The translations under genes and the position numbers were made by a program. From Milkweed yellows phytoplasma str. MW1 (GTDB lineage Bacteria; Bacillota_I; Bacilli_A; Acholeplasmatales; Acholeplasmataceae): a stretch of DNA of 14,682 bases. Where the stretch lies: the NCBI RefSeq assembly GCF_000309485.1, contig NZ_AKIL01000046.1, positions 1-14,682 of the forward strand. The letters run 5' to 3'. The stretch's first letter is position 1; every line of letters begins with the position of its first letter. Positions 8,487-14,682 of the stretch are shown one piece after another. The notes beneath the pieces are model-generated. The model did not search any database. It was not told where the DNA came from and saw nothing but the letters and a program-made list of their open reading frames with translations.

Positions 8487-9212
8487 TTATTTGTTATCGG
8501 CAATATCAACATTAATTTTATTTTTCTTTTCCATGATATAACCAATAATAATGATAGTTATAAAAGACAATAATAATCTAATCCCGGTTTCCAAAAAAAC
8601 CGCTCCATCAAATTCTTTTTTATTTTCCATACTTTTTAATAAAGAATCAACTGAAACTAAAACACCATCAGTCATAAATAAAATAATAATGAAATTAATT
8701 TGAAACTTTTCTTTTAAAAGTTTATGAAAAACATCCATTCCTCCAGTATTATAACCGTGGTTTCGAATGTTTGCCAACGTAGTTCCAATCAGAAGACCGC
8801 TCATCAGAGAAGCAATAACTAATTGAACGTACATGTTTTTTATATGTAATAAATCAAAAATCTTACCTTTATTCTTGTCAGTTAACAAATCAAAAAGAGG
8901 AACGCTGACGATTAAAATAATAACTAAAAAAGCGGTTTTAGTGAAGAAGTCTTTACCAAAAACTTTCCAACCAACTATTAAGGAAAATACTTGAGTGAGG
9001 AAAATAAAAACAGAAATATTAGAAAAACTTGTTGAAAATAAATCAGGTTTAATAAATTTGTCCATCAACATAGCTACGCCATTCATTCCTCCTGTGTTTA
9101 AATTAGTAGAAATTAAAAAGAAATAAATAGCGATAGATAAGACAATATCATTTAAAATCAAACTTGTCCATTTTTTAATGTTATCTTTCTTATTGGAAAC
9201 ATTGGTGTCCAT
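8487..9212 (-). CDS. YitT-family integral membrane protein, short form
   Basis: Membrane protein of 241 residues with about five or six hydrophobic segments, roughly at 16-36, 64-82, 92-110, 127-147, 171-190 and 209-227. It carries two copies of an NTGGM motif (LNTGGMNGVAML from 38 and YNTGGMDVFHKLL from 154). Each follows or lies beside a membrane segment, which matches the duplicated glycine-rich motif of the YitT/YczE-like (former DUF161) family. B. subtilis-type YitT proteins are nearer 280 residues and end in a soluble DUF2179 domain. Here the protein stops soon after the last membrane segment, so that domain is missing. The biochemical function of the family is not established; transport is only a guess. 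There is no convincing ribosome binding site before the ATG, and a hairpin (9227-9250) sits just upstream. The gene lies between prfB and nadE. Confidence 0.8.
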   Translation of the reverse strand: MDTNVSNKKDNIKKWTSLILNDIVLSIAIYFFLISTNLNTGGMNGVAMLMDKFIKPDLFSTSFSNISVFIFLTQVFSLIVGWKVFGKDFFTKTAFLVIILIVSVPLFDLLTDKNKGKIFDLLHIKNMYVQLVIASLMSGLLIGTTLANIRNHGYNTGGMDVFHKLLKEKFQINFIIILFMTDGVLVSVDSLLKSMENKKEFDGAVFLETGIRLLLSFITIIIIGYIMEKKNKINVDIADNK

Positions 9213-9226
9213 AAATAATTATTATA

Positions 9227-9250
9227 TAAAAAGATTGAATAATCTTTTTA
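9227..9250 (-). terminator. Hairpin between prfB and the YitT-family gene (possible weak terminator)
   Basis: A 10-bp perfect inverted repeat (TAAAAAGATT at 9227-9236, AATCTTTTTA at 9241-9250) with a 4-base loop lies 28 bases past the prfB stop. On the minus strand the distal arm ends in a T-rich stretch, as in a weak intrinsic terminator, but the stem has little GC. It also lies only 14 bases before the ATG of the next gene, so it may instead act on translation of that message. Confidence 0.45.
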
Positions 9251-9278
9251 TGCCCTTTCTAATGAGAATTTTTTATTA

Positions 9279-10379
9279 TTAAGAATCGTTTTTTTGCCTC
9301 AAAAAAGCGTTAATAAAATCGTCTAAAAAACCATCCATTACAGCGTCAATTTGAAAATATTCATAATTGGTGCGATGGTCTTTTACCATTTGATAAGGGT
9401 GAAAAACATAACTTCTAATCTGAGAACCCCAACTAATATCTTTTTGTTCTCCGTTAAAGTTTTTTTTACTTTCTTCTTGTTCTTTTAAAGCTATTTGTAA
9501 TAATTTGGTTTTTAAAATTTGTAAAGCTTTTTCTCTATTTTTAATTTGACTTCTTTCGTTTTGGCAAGTCACGACAGTGTTGGTCGGTAAATGAGTAATT
9601 CTTACGGCAGAATCGGTTGTATTAACATGTTGTCCGCCAGCTCCACTACTGCGATAAACATCTACTTTGATATCTTCATCTTTAATCTCAATTTGAATAT
9701 CTTCGTTAATTTCAGGTAAAATCTCACAAGAAGCAAAAGAGGTGTGTCTTCTTGCGCCGGAATCAAAAGGAGATACTCTCACCAAACGATGAACGCCTCT
9801 TTCAGCTTTTAAATATCCGTAAGCGTACGGACCTTTAATCAAGATAGTCGCCGTTTTTAAACCCGCTTCTTCGCCTGGTTGAGAATGAAGGATTTCGTAT
9901 TGAAATTTTTTTCTTTGAGCGTACTTTTGGTACATTCGTGTTAACATTTCGCACCAATCTTGCGACTCGGTTCCGCCAGCACCTGAATGTAAAATTAAAA
10001 TAGCGTTATTTTCATCGTAAGGTTGATTCAATAAAACTTCAATTTCAAAATCTTTAATTTCTTTTTGAATTTGTTTTAACTCTTCAATAAGGAAAAGCAA
10101 ATCCTTATCGTTTTCATTTTCTACTAGTACAAATAAAGTCGCCAAATCATCGTATTTTTTCTTTAAAGAATTAAAATTAGAAATTTTATTTTGTAGTTGA
10201 TGAAGTTTTTGACTAATATCAATAGCGTCTTTATTTTCGGTCCAAAAATTAGGTTTTTCCATTAAAGCCATTAAATCGTCTATTTGTTTTTTCTTGTTTT
10301 TTAAATCGATTTTTTGTTCTAAATTGTGCAAAACAATTTGCAAAGCGGTTAGAGTTTGGTTAATTTCATATCTTTCCAT
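9279..10379 (-). CDS. prfB: Peptide chain release factor 2 (RF2)
   Basis: Class I release factor that recognises UAA and UGA in the ribosomal A site and triggers peptide release. From the ATG at 10377-10379 it is 366 residues, the usual RF2 length (E. coli 365). CGGAG at 10389-10393 is the ribosome binding site, and MERYEI matches typical RF2 N-termini. The frame is open 14 codons further upstream, to an ATG at 10421, but that extension is not family-like. Domain 1 is helical. The RF2 anticodon tripeptide SPF is at 203-205 (VRVSPFDSGARRHTSF), and the catalytic GGQ at 248-250 (SSGAGGQHVNTTDSAVR). The in-frame TGA and CTTTGAC slippage site that most bacterial prfB genes have near codon 25 is absent; here that stretch simply encodes EQKIDLKNKKK. 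RF2 would be useless in a UGA=Trp mollicute, so its presence supports a phytoplasma or acholeplasma source. Confidence 0.96.
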   Translation of the reverse strand: MERYEINQTLTALQIVLHNLEQKIDLKNKKKQIDDLMALMEKPNFWTENKDAIDISQKLHQLQNKISNFNSLKKKYDDLATLFVLVENENDKDLLFLIEELKQIQKEIKDFEIEVLLNQPYDENNAILILHSGAGGTESQDWCEMLTRMYQKYAQRKKFQYEILHSQPGEEAGLKTATILIKGPYAYGYLKAERGVHRLVRVSPFDSGARRHTSFASCEILPEINEDIQIEIKDEDIKVDVYRSSGAGGQHVNTTDSAVRITHLPTNTVVTCQNERSQIKNREKALQILKTKLLQIALKEQEESKKNFNGEQKDISWGSQIRSYVFHPYQMVKDHRTNYEYFQIDAVMDGFLDDFINAFLRQKNDS

Positions 10380-10442
10380 TTCGTTTTTCTCCGTGTTAAA
10401 ATTTTGTCCTTTTTTATGCAACGAAGGATTATCAAAAGCTTC

Positions 10443-10484
10443 TTTTTACAATTAGAATATTTACAAATATTCTAATTGTAAAAA
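10443..10484. promoter_or_regulatory. Perfect 20-bp-arm palindrome upstream of prfB, with candidate divergent promoter
   Basis: Arms TTTTTACAATTAGAATATTT (10443-10462) and its exact reverse complement (10465-10484) are separated by only two bases. Neither side is followed by a T-run outside the stem, so it is not a normal terminator. On the minus strand TTTACA (10477-10482) and TATTCT (10454-10459) are 17 bases apart, a good -35/-10 arrangement, and would start transcription ahead of prfB. Because of the symmetry the same elements exist on the plus strand. Promoter and operator function is inference from spacing and symmetry only. Confidence 0.5.
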
Positions 10485-10762
10485 AATACTAACACTAAGT
10501 AAAACTTCTTTTTCATAAGAAAGCAAATTATTTTTAATTTTTATCTGAAAATTTTGTCATCGCTTGGGAAATTGTAAGAAAAGAAAAACCTACATCTCAT
10601 ATCTTAATAATTAAATATTTATCATATAGGCGTTTTGTTTAATAATTTTTTTAAATTTCATTCATATAAGTCTTTGCGAGGATTAAAACTAAAGGAATGT
10701 GCCGCCCAATTGGCCAACTCATTGAAAAGGATATATTAAAAAAACCACTCCATGAGAATTAG
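10485..10762. other. Degraded intergenic stretch without an intact gene
   Basis: About 280 bases between the prfB upstream palindrome and the broken nuclease-like gene. All six frames are interrupted often, and I see no tRNA or other recognisable RNA. The only coding-like trace is a plus-strand run of 38 codons without a start (10623-10739), listed separately. The stretch is best read as decayed sequence left from the same insertion or gene loss that wrecked the neighbouring restriction-modification genes. Confidence 0.5.
10623..10739 (+). pseudogene. Possible remnant with a helix-turn-helix-like segment
   Basis: A 38-codon open stretch on the plus strand ends at TAA (10737-10739) and has no start codon. 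Its second half reads SLRGLKLKECAAQLANSLKR, which resembles the first helices of a DNA-binding helix-turn-helix as found in some transposases and regulators. It is the only coding-like plus-strand trace that I could not explain as the shadow of a minus-strand gene. It is too short to assign a family and may be chance. Confidence 0.2.
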
Positions 10763-11226
10763 TTAATTGATGGCTTTTTCAACCCATGAATTGTTTTCAG
10801 AAATTTTTAATATATTATTTTGAAATTGCATAACTTCGTAAAAATGTTTTTTTACCATTTTGCATTTTTTTCTTTTGTAAGGAACGGCGATGAATGAATA
10901 ATCAATTCCGTTCAGAAAATTATTAATTTGTTTAAAATAGCCGTTGAATTTACTTAACCTATGTCTAGAAAAAACTAAATTAAATTTTTGTTTTTGCCAG
11001 ATTTAATTTGAATACGAGTTTTGCCGTTAATCAAAATATCATGTTCTACATTGTGACTGTTGCAGATCTATTCGATCTTATCAGAGTTTGAAGAATCTTC
11101 TTGAATGTTTTTTACAATTAATTCTTCTAATTTTAAAGAGTTGCAACTCGCATAATGAAAAAAATCATGAATTTTTTTTAATTTGGCTTCCAAATTGTTC
11201 AACATTTGAAGAGTTAATGTATACAT
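10763..11226 (-). pseudogene. Broken nuclease-like gene, candidate restriction endonuclease partner
   Basis: A gene start is intact: ATG at 11224-11226, with GAGG (11236-11239) nine bases before it. The frame runs 52 codons (MYTLTLQMLNNLEAKLKK and on), hits a TAG at 11068-11070, then continues in the same frame with HNVEHDILINGKTRIQIKSG until a TAG at 10975-10977. A one-base shift in the A-rich run near 10980-10990 restores NLVFSRHRLSKFNGYFKQIN, then IDYSFIAVPYKRKK, down to TAA at 10763-10765. The Asp of HDI followed by IQIKSGK looks like a PD-(D/E)XK nuclease core with Gln in the acidic position. The gene overlaps the end of a methyltransferase pseudogene, the usual place for a cognate restriction enzyme. 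The full intact product would be only about 150 residues, so the 3' part may also be missing. I do not recognise a specific enzyme or target site. Confidence 0.6.
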
Positions 11227-12006
11227 TTTTCAAAACCTCTTCGGTTAAACAATCATAATCAGGATTTATTTCAATACCGATATAATTTAAATTAATCCTT
11301 TTAGCTACTAATAATTCTGAACCAGAACTTACAAAAGGGATTAAAACATTTCCTGGTGTGTTTTTTGAATAACTAAATTAATCATTTTTTCAGTTAAGAC
11401 TTGAGGCTTTTGTGTAAGATAAACTATTGTATCGTGTTTTAAATGTTTTTTTAACTCTTTGGATGGTAAAATTTTATTTTCACAAGTTCGGCAAAAAAAT
11501 CTTTCTTTTAAACTGGCTCCACCTGCTAAAGCAGGTATTTTAATCACATCGTGAGGTAAAGCGCCTTTTTCATGAACTTTATAAGTAGTGGTTTGGTTGC
11601 CGAATTTTCCTAAAGTTTATTTCCTTTTTTGACCAGAAAAATTAAAATAAGCTGATGTGTAAAGTTATCTTATTTGATCGATATAAAGTTTTGTTTTTTG
11701 TTAGTTCCAAAGGGATAAAATGGATTTTCATAAGAATTTTGTTAAAATTTAGAAGAAGGGTGTTTTGATTAGTATTATCCCACGCTAGGAGGATCCGGCG
11801 ATAATAACTTCAAAAGTTTGTTTAATTTTAGGGATGACTTTGAAAAAACATCTCCTAAAATCACTTCAGTAAGCCTATCGTCTTGTTAATAACGGAATAA
11901 TTGACTTCAGATGTTAAAAGTGAGTTTTGTTCTTTATTAACTAAATCTAAAAAACGATTACTTTTATAAGGAACAATAGGGGTTTTATCTTTTTGTTTTT
12001 ATTCAC
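11165..12006 (-). pseudogene. Frameshifted beta-class N6/N4 DNA methyltransferase
   Basis: Remains of a DNA amino-methyltransferase that moved a methyl group from S-adenosylmethionine to adenine or cytosine in DNA. It still has AGAAGGAG at 12013-12020 and a GTG start at 12004-12006, but the frame is lost at once in an A-run. Readable pieces in successive frames: KTPIVPYKSNRFLDLVNKEQ (from about 11983), DRLTEVILGDVF (from 11879), KVIPKIKQTFEVIIA (from about 11840), the catalytic motif IV as DPPSVG instead of DPPY (from 11795), and a block from about 11616 with KFGNQTTTYK, LPHDVIKIPALAGG and TQKPQVLTEKMINLVIQKT. After a further shift near 11357 comes the SAM-binding motif I as VLIPFVSSGSELLVAKR, then YIGIEINPDYD. 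Motif IV before motif I with TQKP between is the beta-class order. At least five frameshifts or stops make it inactive. One piece of 68 codons (11341-11547) should not be called as a gene. Confidence 0.85.
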
Positions 12007-12012
12007 TTTATT

Positions 12013-12020
12013 CTCCTTCT
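12013..12020 (-). promoter_or_regulatory. Relic ribosome binding site of the methyltransferase pseudogene
   Basis: AGAAGGAG on the minus strand, six bases before the GTG at 12004-12006. Its position fixes the start of the methyltransferase relic. The spacer from here to the secA stop (12021-12125) is AT-rich; I see no gene or convincing terminator in it. Confidence 0.5.
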
Positions 12021-12125
12021 ATCGGATAATATCTTTTTCCACAAATACTAAAAATATTTTCAAAAAATAAAAATTCTTTTAAAAGACTGTTTTAAATTAT
12101 GTTCATTTGTGGGGTATAAAAAAGT

Positions 12126-14630
12126 TTAATTCCAAGGTTTTCTAGAGCCTCTAATTTTTCTATTTTTCCTTTTCGTAGTATTGTCTTCAGAATCAGAGCG
12201 GTTGAAAATTAATTGTTCTTGAAAGGATTCCACTAATTGGTCGGTTAAAGCGGAACTTTTTAAAATAGTTTTCGTTACTTCAAGGGCTATATTTTCGATC
12301 ATTTGGTTGAAAAACTTTTGCCCTTCTTCTTGATAAACTACTAAGGAGTTTTGTTGACCGTAACTTAAAAAATTAATTCCTCTTCTCAAAATGCTCATAT
12401 CATTAATATGACGTTTGAAATAAGAATCTACTTTTTGTAGCATAATGTATCTTAAAACATAAAAATACTGCTTATCATCAATAACTTGTAATTTAGCTTT
12501 TTGCTCTTCCAAGAAAGTCGTTACTTTTTTTTTCACCACTTCTTCTATTTCTTTAGAAGATAAAAGAAAACGCGGTTCTTCTTGAGTTTGGAAATCTTGG
12601 ACCGTAAAAGTATTGGGAAGGAAAAATAAAGTTTCTAAATAAGTAATAAATTCTTTAATACCTTCATCATCTTTATTGGTCATTTTATTTTTTAAAAAGT
12701 AATTAATATTACTGTTTAAAGTTTTATTCATTAAGTTTACAACTAAAACATCTACTTCTTCAGATTTTAAAATTTCTTTTCTTTGTTGGTAAATGATTTC
12801 TCTTTGCAATCTTAAAACAGAATCAAATTGTAAAACAAATTTACGGTAATCATAATTAGAAGATTCGATTTTTTTCTGAATGTTAGTCACAAAATTACTA
12901 AACATTTTTAAAGTGATAGGTTCATCAGAACCACTGTTGTTTTGTAACATAGCGATAATTTTTTGCATTCTGTTACCGCCAAAACGTTTCACCAAATCAT
13001 CATCAGTGGAAACGAAAAAGCGAGAAAAACCTGGGTCGCCTTGACGTCCAGCACGTCCTCTTAATTGGTTATCAATCCTACGTGCTTCGTGTCTTTCGGT
13101 CCCTAAAACAGCTAATCCGCCTAATTCAACTACTCCTTCGCCTAAACGGATATCAGTCCCACGACCAGCCATATTAGTAGCGATAGTGATAGAACCTTTA
13201 TGTCCAGCTTTAGCGATAATTTCTGCCTCTTTAGAGTGGTTTTTAGCATTAAGAACTTCATGTTTAATTTTTCTTTTTTTCAAATATTTAGCTATTTCTT
13301 CGGAAACTTCCACTGTTGGCGTTCCGATTAAAATAGGTTGTTGTGTAGCATGCCTTTTTTCAATTTCGCCTAATAAAGCTTGCCATTTTGCTTTAGCAGA
13401 AGCGAAAACATAATCAGGAGCGTCTTCTCTAATCATTGGTTTATTAGTAGGAATTTCCACTACTTTCATTTTATAAATATTAACGAATTCTTTTTCTTCT
13501 GTTTTAGCTGTTCCTGTCATGCCTGACATTTTACGGTAAATTCTAAAGAAATTTTGGTAAGTAATAGTGGCGGCAACTTCTGTTTCTTCTTTAATAACAC
13601 ATCCTTCTTTGGCTTCGATCGCTTGATGTAAACCATCACTGAATTGACGACCATTTAAAATCCTACCAGTGAATTGGTCAATAATTAAGACTTGTCCTTT
13701 ATCCACTAAATAATCTTTATTTTTTTCCATAATAAAAACGGCTTTTAAACTGTTTTTAATGTGGTGCAATAATAAAGAGTGAGAATTATTGTATAAATTA
13801 GTTAATTGGAAAAAAGCTTCAGCTTTGCGTACGCCTTCTTCAGTTAATTCGATGGTTTTAGATTCTAAATCGATCATATAATGTTCTGGTTTTAAGCTTT
13901 TTACGAAACGATCAGCATCACGGTAAAACTTTTTTCCTTGTTGAGTGCTACTTGAAATAATTAAAGGAGTTCTGGCTTCATCAATTAAAATAGAGTCTAT
14001 TTCATCAATAATAACATAGTTATAATCACGATGCATCATTAAATTATTAATATCAGTTTCCATATTATCTCTTAAATAATCGAAACCTAATTCACTATTA
14101 GTAGAATAAAGAATATCAGCTTGATAAGCTAATTTTTTTTCAGGAATGGTTTTATCTTTAGTATTTAAACCCACATTCATGCCTAAAAAACGGAAAATAT
14201 CGCCTATTTGTCCTTCGGCTTCACGACTAGCTAAATATTCATTAACTGTCACGATATGAACTGAATCACCACTTAAAGCGTTTAAATAAGCTGGTAAAAC
14301 AGAAGTTAAAGTTTTACCTTCTCCGGTTTTCATTTCGGCTATTTGGCCTTGATGTAAAACGATAGAACCTAAAAGTTGTACGTAATAAGGTGTTAAACCA
14401 GTTATTCTTCTGGAAGCTTCTCTCGCCAAAGCGTAAGCTTCCACTAATAAACTATCTAAAGAAGCACCTTCTTGAAAACGTTGTTTTAATTTTTCTGTTT
14501 CTTTAGGAAAATCCTCATCTTTTAGTTGTTGCATCTCTTCTTCTAATTTTTCAATTTTAGTAGTTATTGCTTTCGCTTTTTTTAAATATTTATTTGAAGA
14601 ATCAAATAATTTTGTAAGAAAACTTAACAT
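12126..14630 (-). CDS. secA: Preprotein translocase ATPase SecA
   Basis: Motor ATPase of the Sec pathway that drives secreted proteins through SecYEG; in phytoplasmas this is the expected export route for effectors and membrane proteins. The 834 residues fit a compact Gram-positive-type SecA. Walker A is MKTGEGKT at 100-107 after the Q-motif-like PYYVQLLGS. The DEAD-like box is [14 protein letters not shown] at about 208-221. The helicase motifs [10 protein letters not shown] and [13 protein letters not shown] of the second nucleotide-binding fold, the preprotein cross-linking domain between the folds and the C-terminal helical scaffold are all present. The C-terminus is a short basic tail ([14 protein letters not shown]) without the Cys-rich zinc/SecB-binding module of E. 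coli SecA. The ATG at 14628-14630 is preceded by AGAAAGG with a rather long spacer. It is separated from prfB by the decayed restriction-modification region. Confidence 0.98.
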   Translation of the reverse strand: MLSFLTKLFDSSNKYLKKAKAITTKIEKLEEEMQQLKDEDFPKETEKLKQRFQEGASLDSLLVEAYALAREASRRITGLTPYYVQLLGSIVLHQGQIAEMKTGEGKTLTSVLPAYLNALSGDSVHIVTVNEYLASREAEGQIGDIFRFLGMNVGLNTKDKTIPEKKLAYQADILYSTNSELGFDYLRDNMETDINNLMMHRDYNYVIIDEIDSILIDEARTPLIISSSTQQGKKFYRDADRFVKSLKPEHYMIDLESKTIELTEEGVRKAEAFFQLTNLYNNSHSLLLHHIKNSLKAVFIMEKNKDYLVDKGQVLIIDQFTGRILNGRQFSDGLHQAIEAKEGCVIKEETEVAATITYQNFFRIYRKMSGMTGTAKTEEKEFVNIYKMKVVEIPTNKPMIREDAPDYVFASAKAKWQALLGEIEKRHATQQPILIGTPTVEVSEEIAKYLKKRKIKHEVLNAKNHSKEAEIIAKAGHKGSITIATNMAGRGTDIRLGEGVVELGGLAVLGTERHEARRIDNQLRGRAGRQGDPGFSRFFVSTDDDLVKRFGGNRMQKIIAMLQNNSGSDEPITLKMFSNFVTNIQKKIESSNYDYRKFVLQFDSVLRLQREIIYQQRKEILKSEEVDVLVVNLMNKTLNSNINYFLKNKMTNKDDEGIKEFITYLETLFFLPNTFTVQDFQTQEEPRFLLSSKEIEEVVKKKVTTFLEEQKAKLQVIDDKQYFYVLRYIMLQKVDSYFKRHINDMSILRRGINFLSYGQQNSLVVYQEEGQKFFNQMIENIALEVTKTILKSSALTDQLVESFQEQLIFNRSDSEDNTTKRKNRKIRGSRKPWN

Positions 14631-14651
14631 GTTTATATAAAACCTTTCTTG

Positions 14652-14677
14652 AAAAAATAATTGATCGATTATTTTTT
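14652..14677. repeat. AT-only-armed inverted repeat upstream of secA
   Basis: Arms AAAAAATAAT (14652-14661) and ATTATTTTTT (14668-14677) flank a 6-base centre containing GATC. On the minus strand the distal arm ends in six T, so it could be the GC-poor terminator of the gene upstream of secA, beyond the window. It lies close to the secA ribosome binding site, so a regulatory role is also possible. Confidence 0.35.
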
Positions 14678-14682
14678 TTATT

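Noticed and set aside
10380..10421. Longer N-terminus for RF2 starting at 10421
   Set aside because: The 14 extra residues are not family-like, whereas the ATG at 10379 has a CGGAG ribosome binding site and gives the standard RF2 length.
10678..10702. AAACTAAAGGAAT resembling the conserved 16S rRNA segment near E. coli position 910
   Set aside because: The match is about 13 bases and the flanks do not continue as 16S rRNA, so it is most likely chance.
10741..10785. Possible terminator after the nuclease relic (CCAT/ATGG stem followed by T7 on the minus strand)
   Set aside because: The T-run is good but the stem is only about 4 bp with a large loop, and alternative pairings are equally weak.
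11341..11547. 68-codon open frame on the minus strand as a separate small gene
   Set aside because: It is an internal piece of the methyltransferase relic: its upstream codons continue the same domain without a start, and motif I resumes in another frame right after its stop.
12039..12112. CCACAAAT and ATTTGTGG inverted repeat flanking the spacer between secA and the methyltransferase relic
   Set aside because: Eight bases separated by 58 in very AT-rich DNA are not enough to claim element ends or an operator.
13186..13413. Plus-strand open frame of 75 codons
   Set aside because: It is antisense to well-conserved secA helicase sequence and has no recognisable domain.

Overview
The window is an AT-rich, gene-dense stretch that looks like a 'Candidatus Phytoplasma' chromosome or a close Acholeplasmatales relative. 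Seven long intact genes are all on the minus strand. Tryptophan is encoded by TGG and TGA is used as a stop, so this is not a UGA=Trp Mycoplasma. The presence of release factor 2 (prfB), which reads UGA, agrees with this. The assignment rests on base composition, gene content and protein style, not on a database search.

Layout in the direction of transcription (right to left): secA (14630-12126), the preprotein translocase motor. Next comes a degraded stretch of about 1.6 kb (12006-10440) holding the wreck of a restriction-modification system: a frameshifted beta-class DNA amino-methyltransferase followed by a broken nuclease-like gene. A long perfect palindrome (10443-10484) follows, then prfB (from 10379), a YitT-family membrane protein (9212-8487), a NadE-like two-domain protein (8420-6609), mnmA (6575-5433), a bifunctional RelA/SpoT homologue (5384-3141), hisS (3133-1853) and aspS (1869-118). 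A clear intrinsic terminator at 73-103 closes the run.

The block from nadE to aspS has short gaps (66, 33, 48 and 7 bases, then a 17-base overlap) and is probably one transcription unit. Most of its products serve translation: tRNA 2-thiolation (MnmA), charging of tRNA-His and tRNA-Asp, and (p)ppGpp signalling, which senses failures of charging. prfB adds termination at UAA and UGA.

The most notable observations are: (1) the decayed R-M pair, with its ribosome binding sites and several conserved motifs still legible across frameshifts; (2) a full-length NadE-like protein that keeps its glutaminase Glu-Lys-Cys triad but has lost the SGGxDS ATP-pyrophosphatase loop of the NAD synthetase domain; (3) a 20-bp-arm palindrome in front of prfB with near-identical promoter elements facing both ways; and (4) a prfB with no autoregulatory +1 frameshift site. 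I saw no complete mobile element, CRISPR array, tRNA or rRNA gene.
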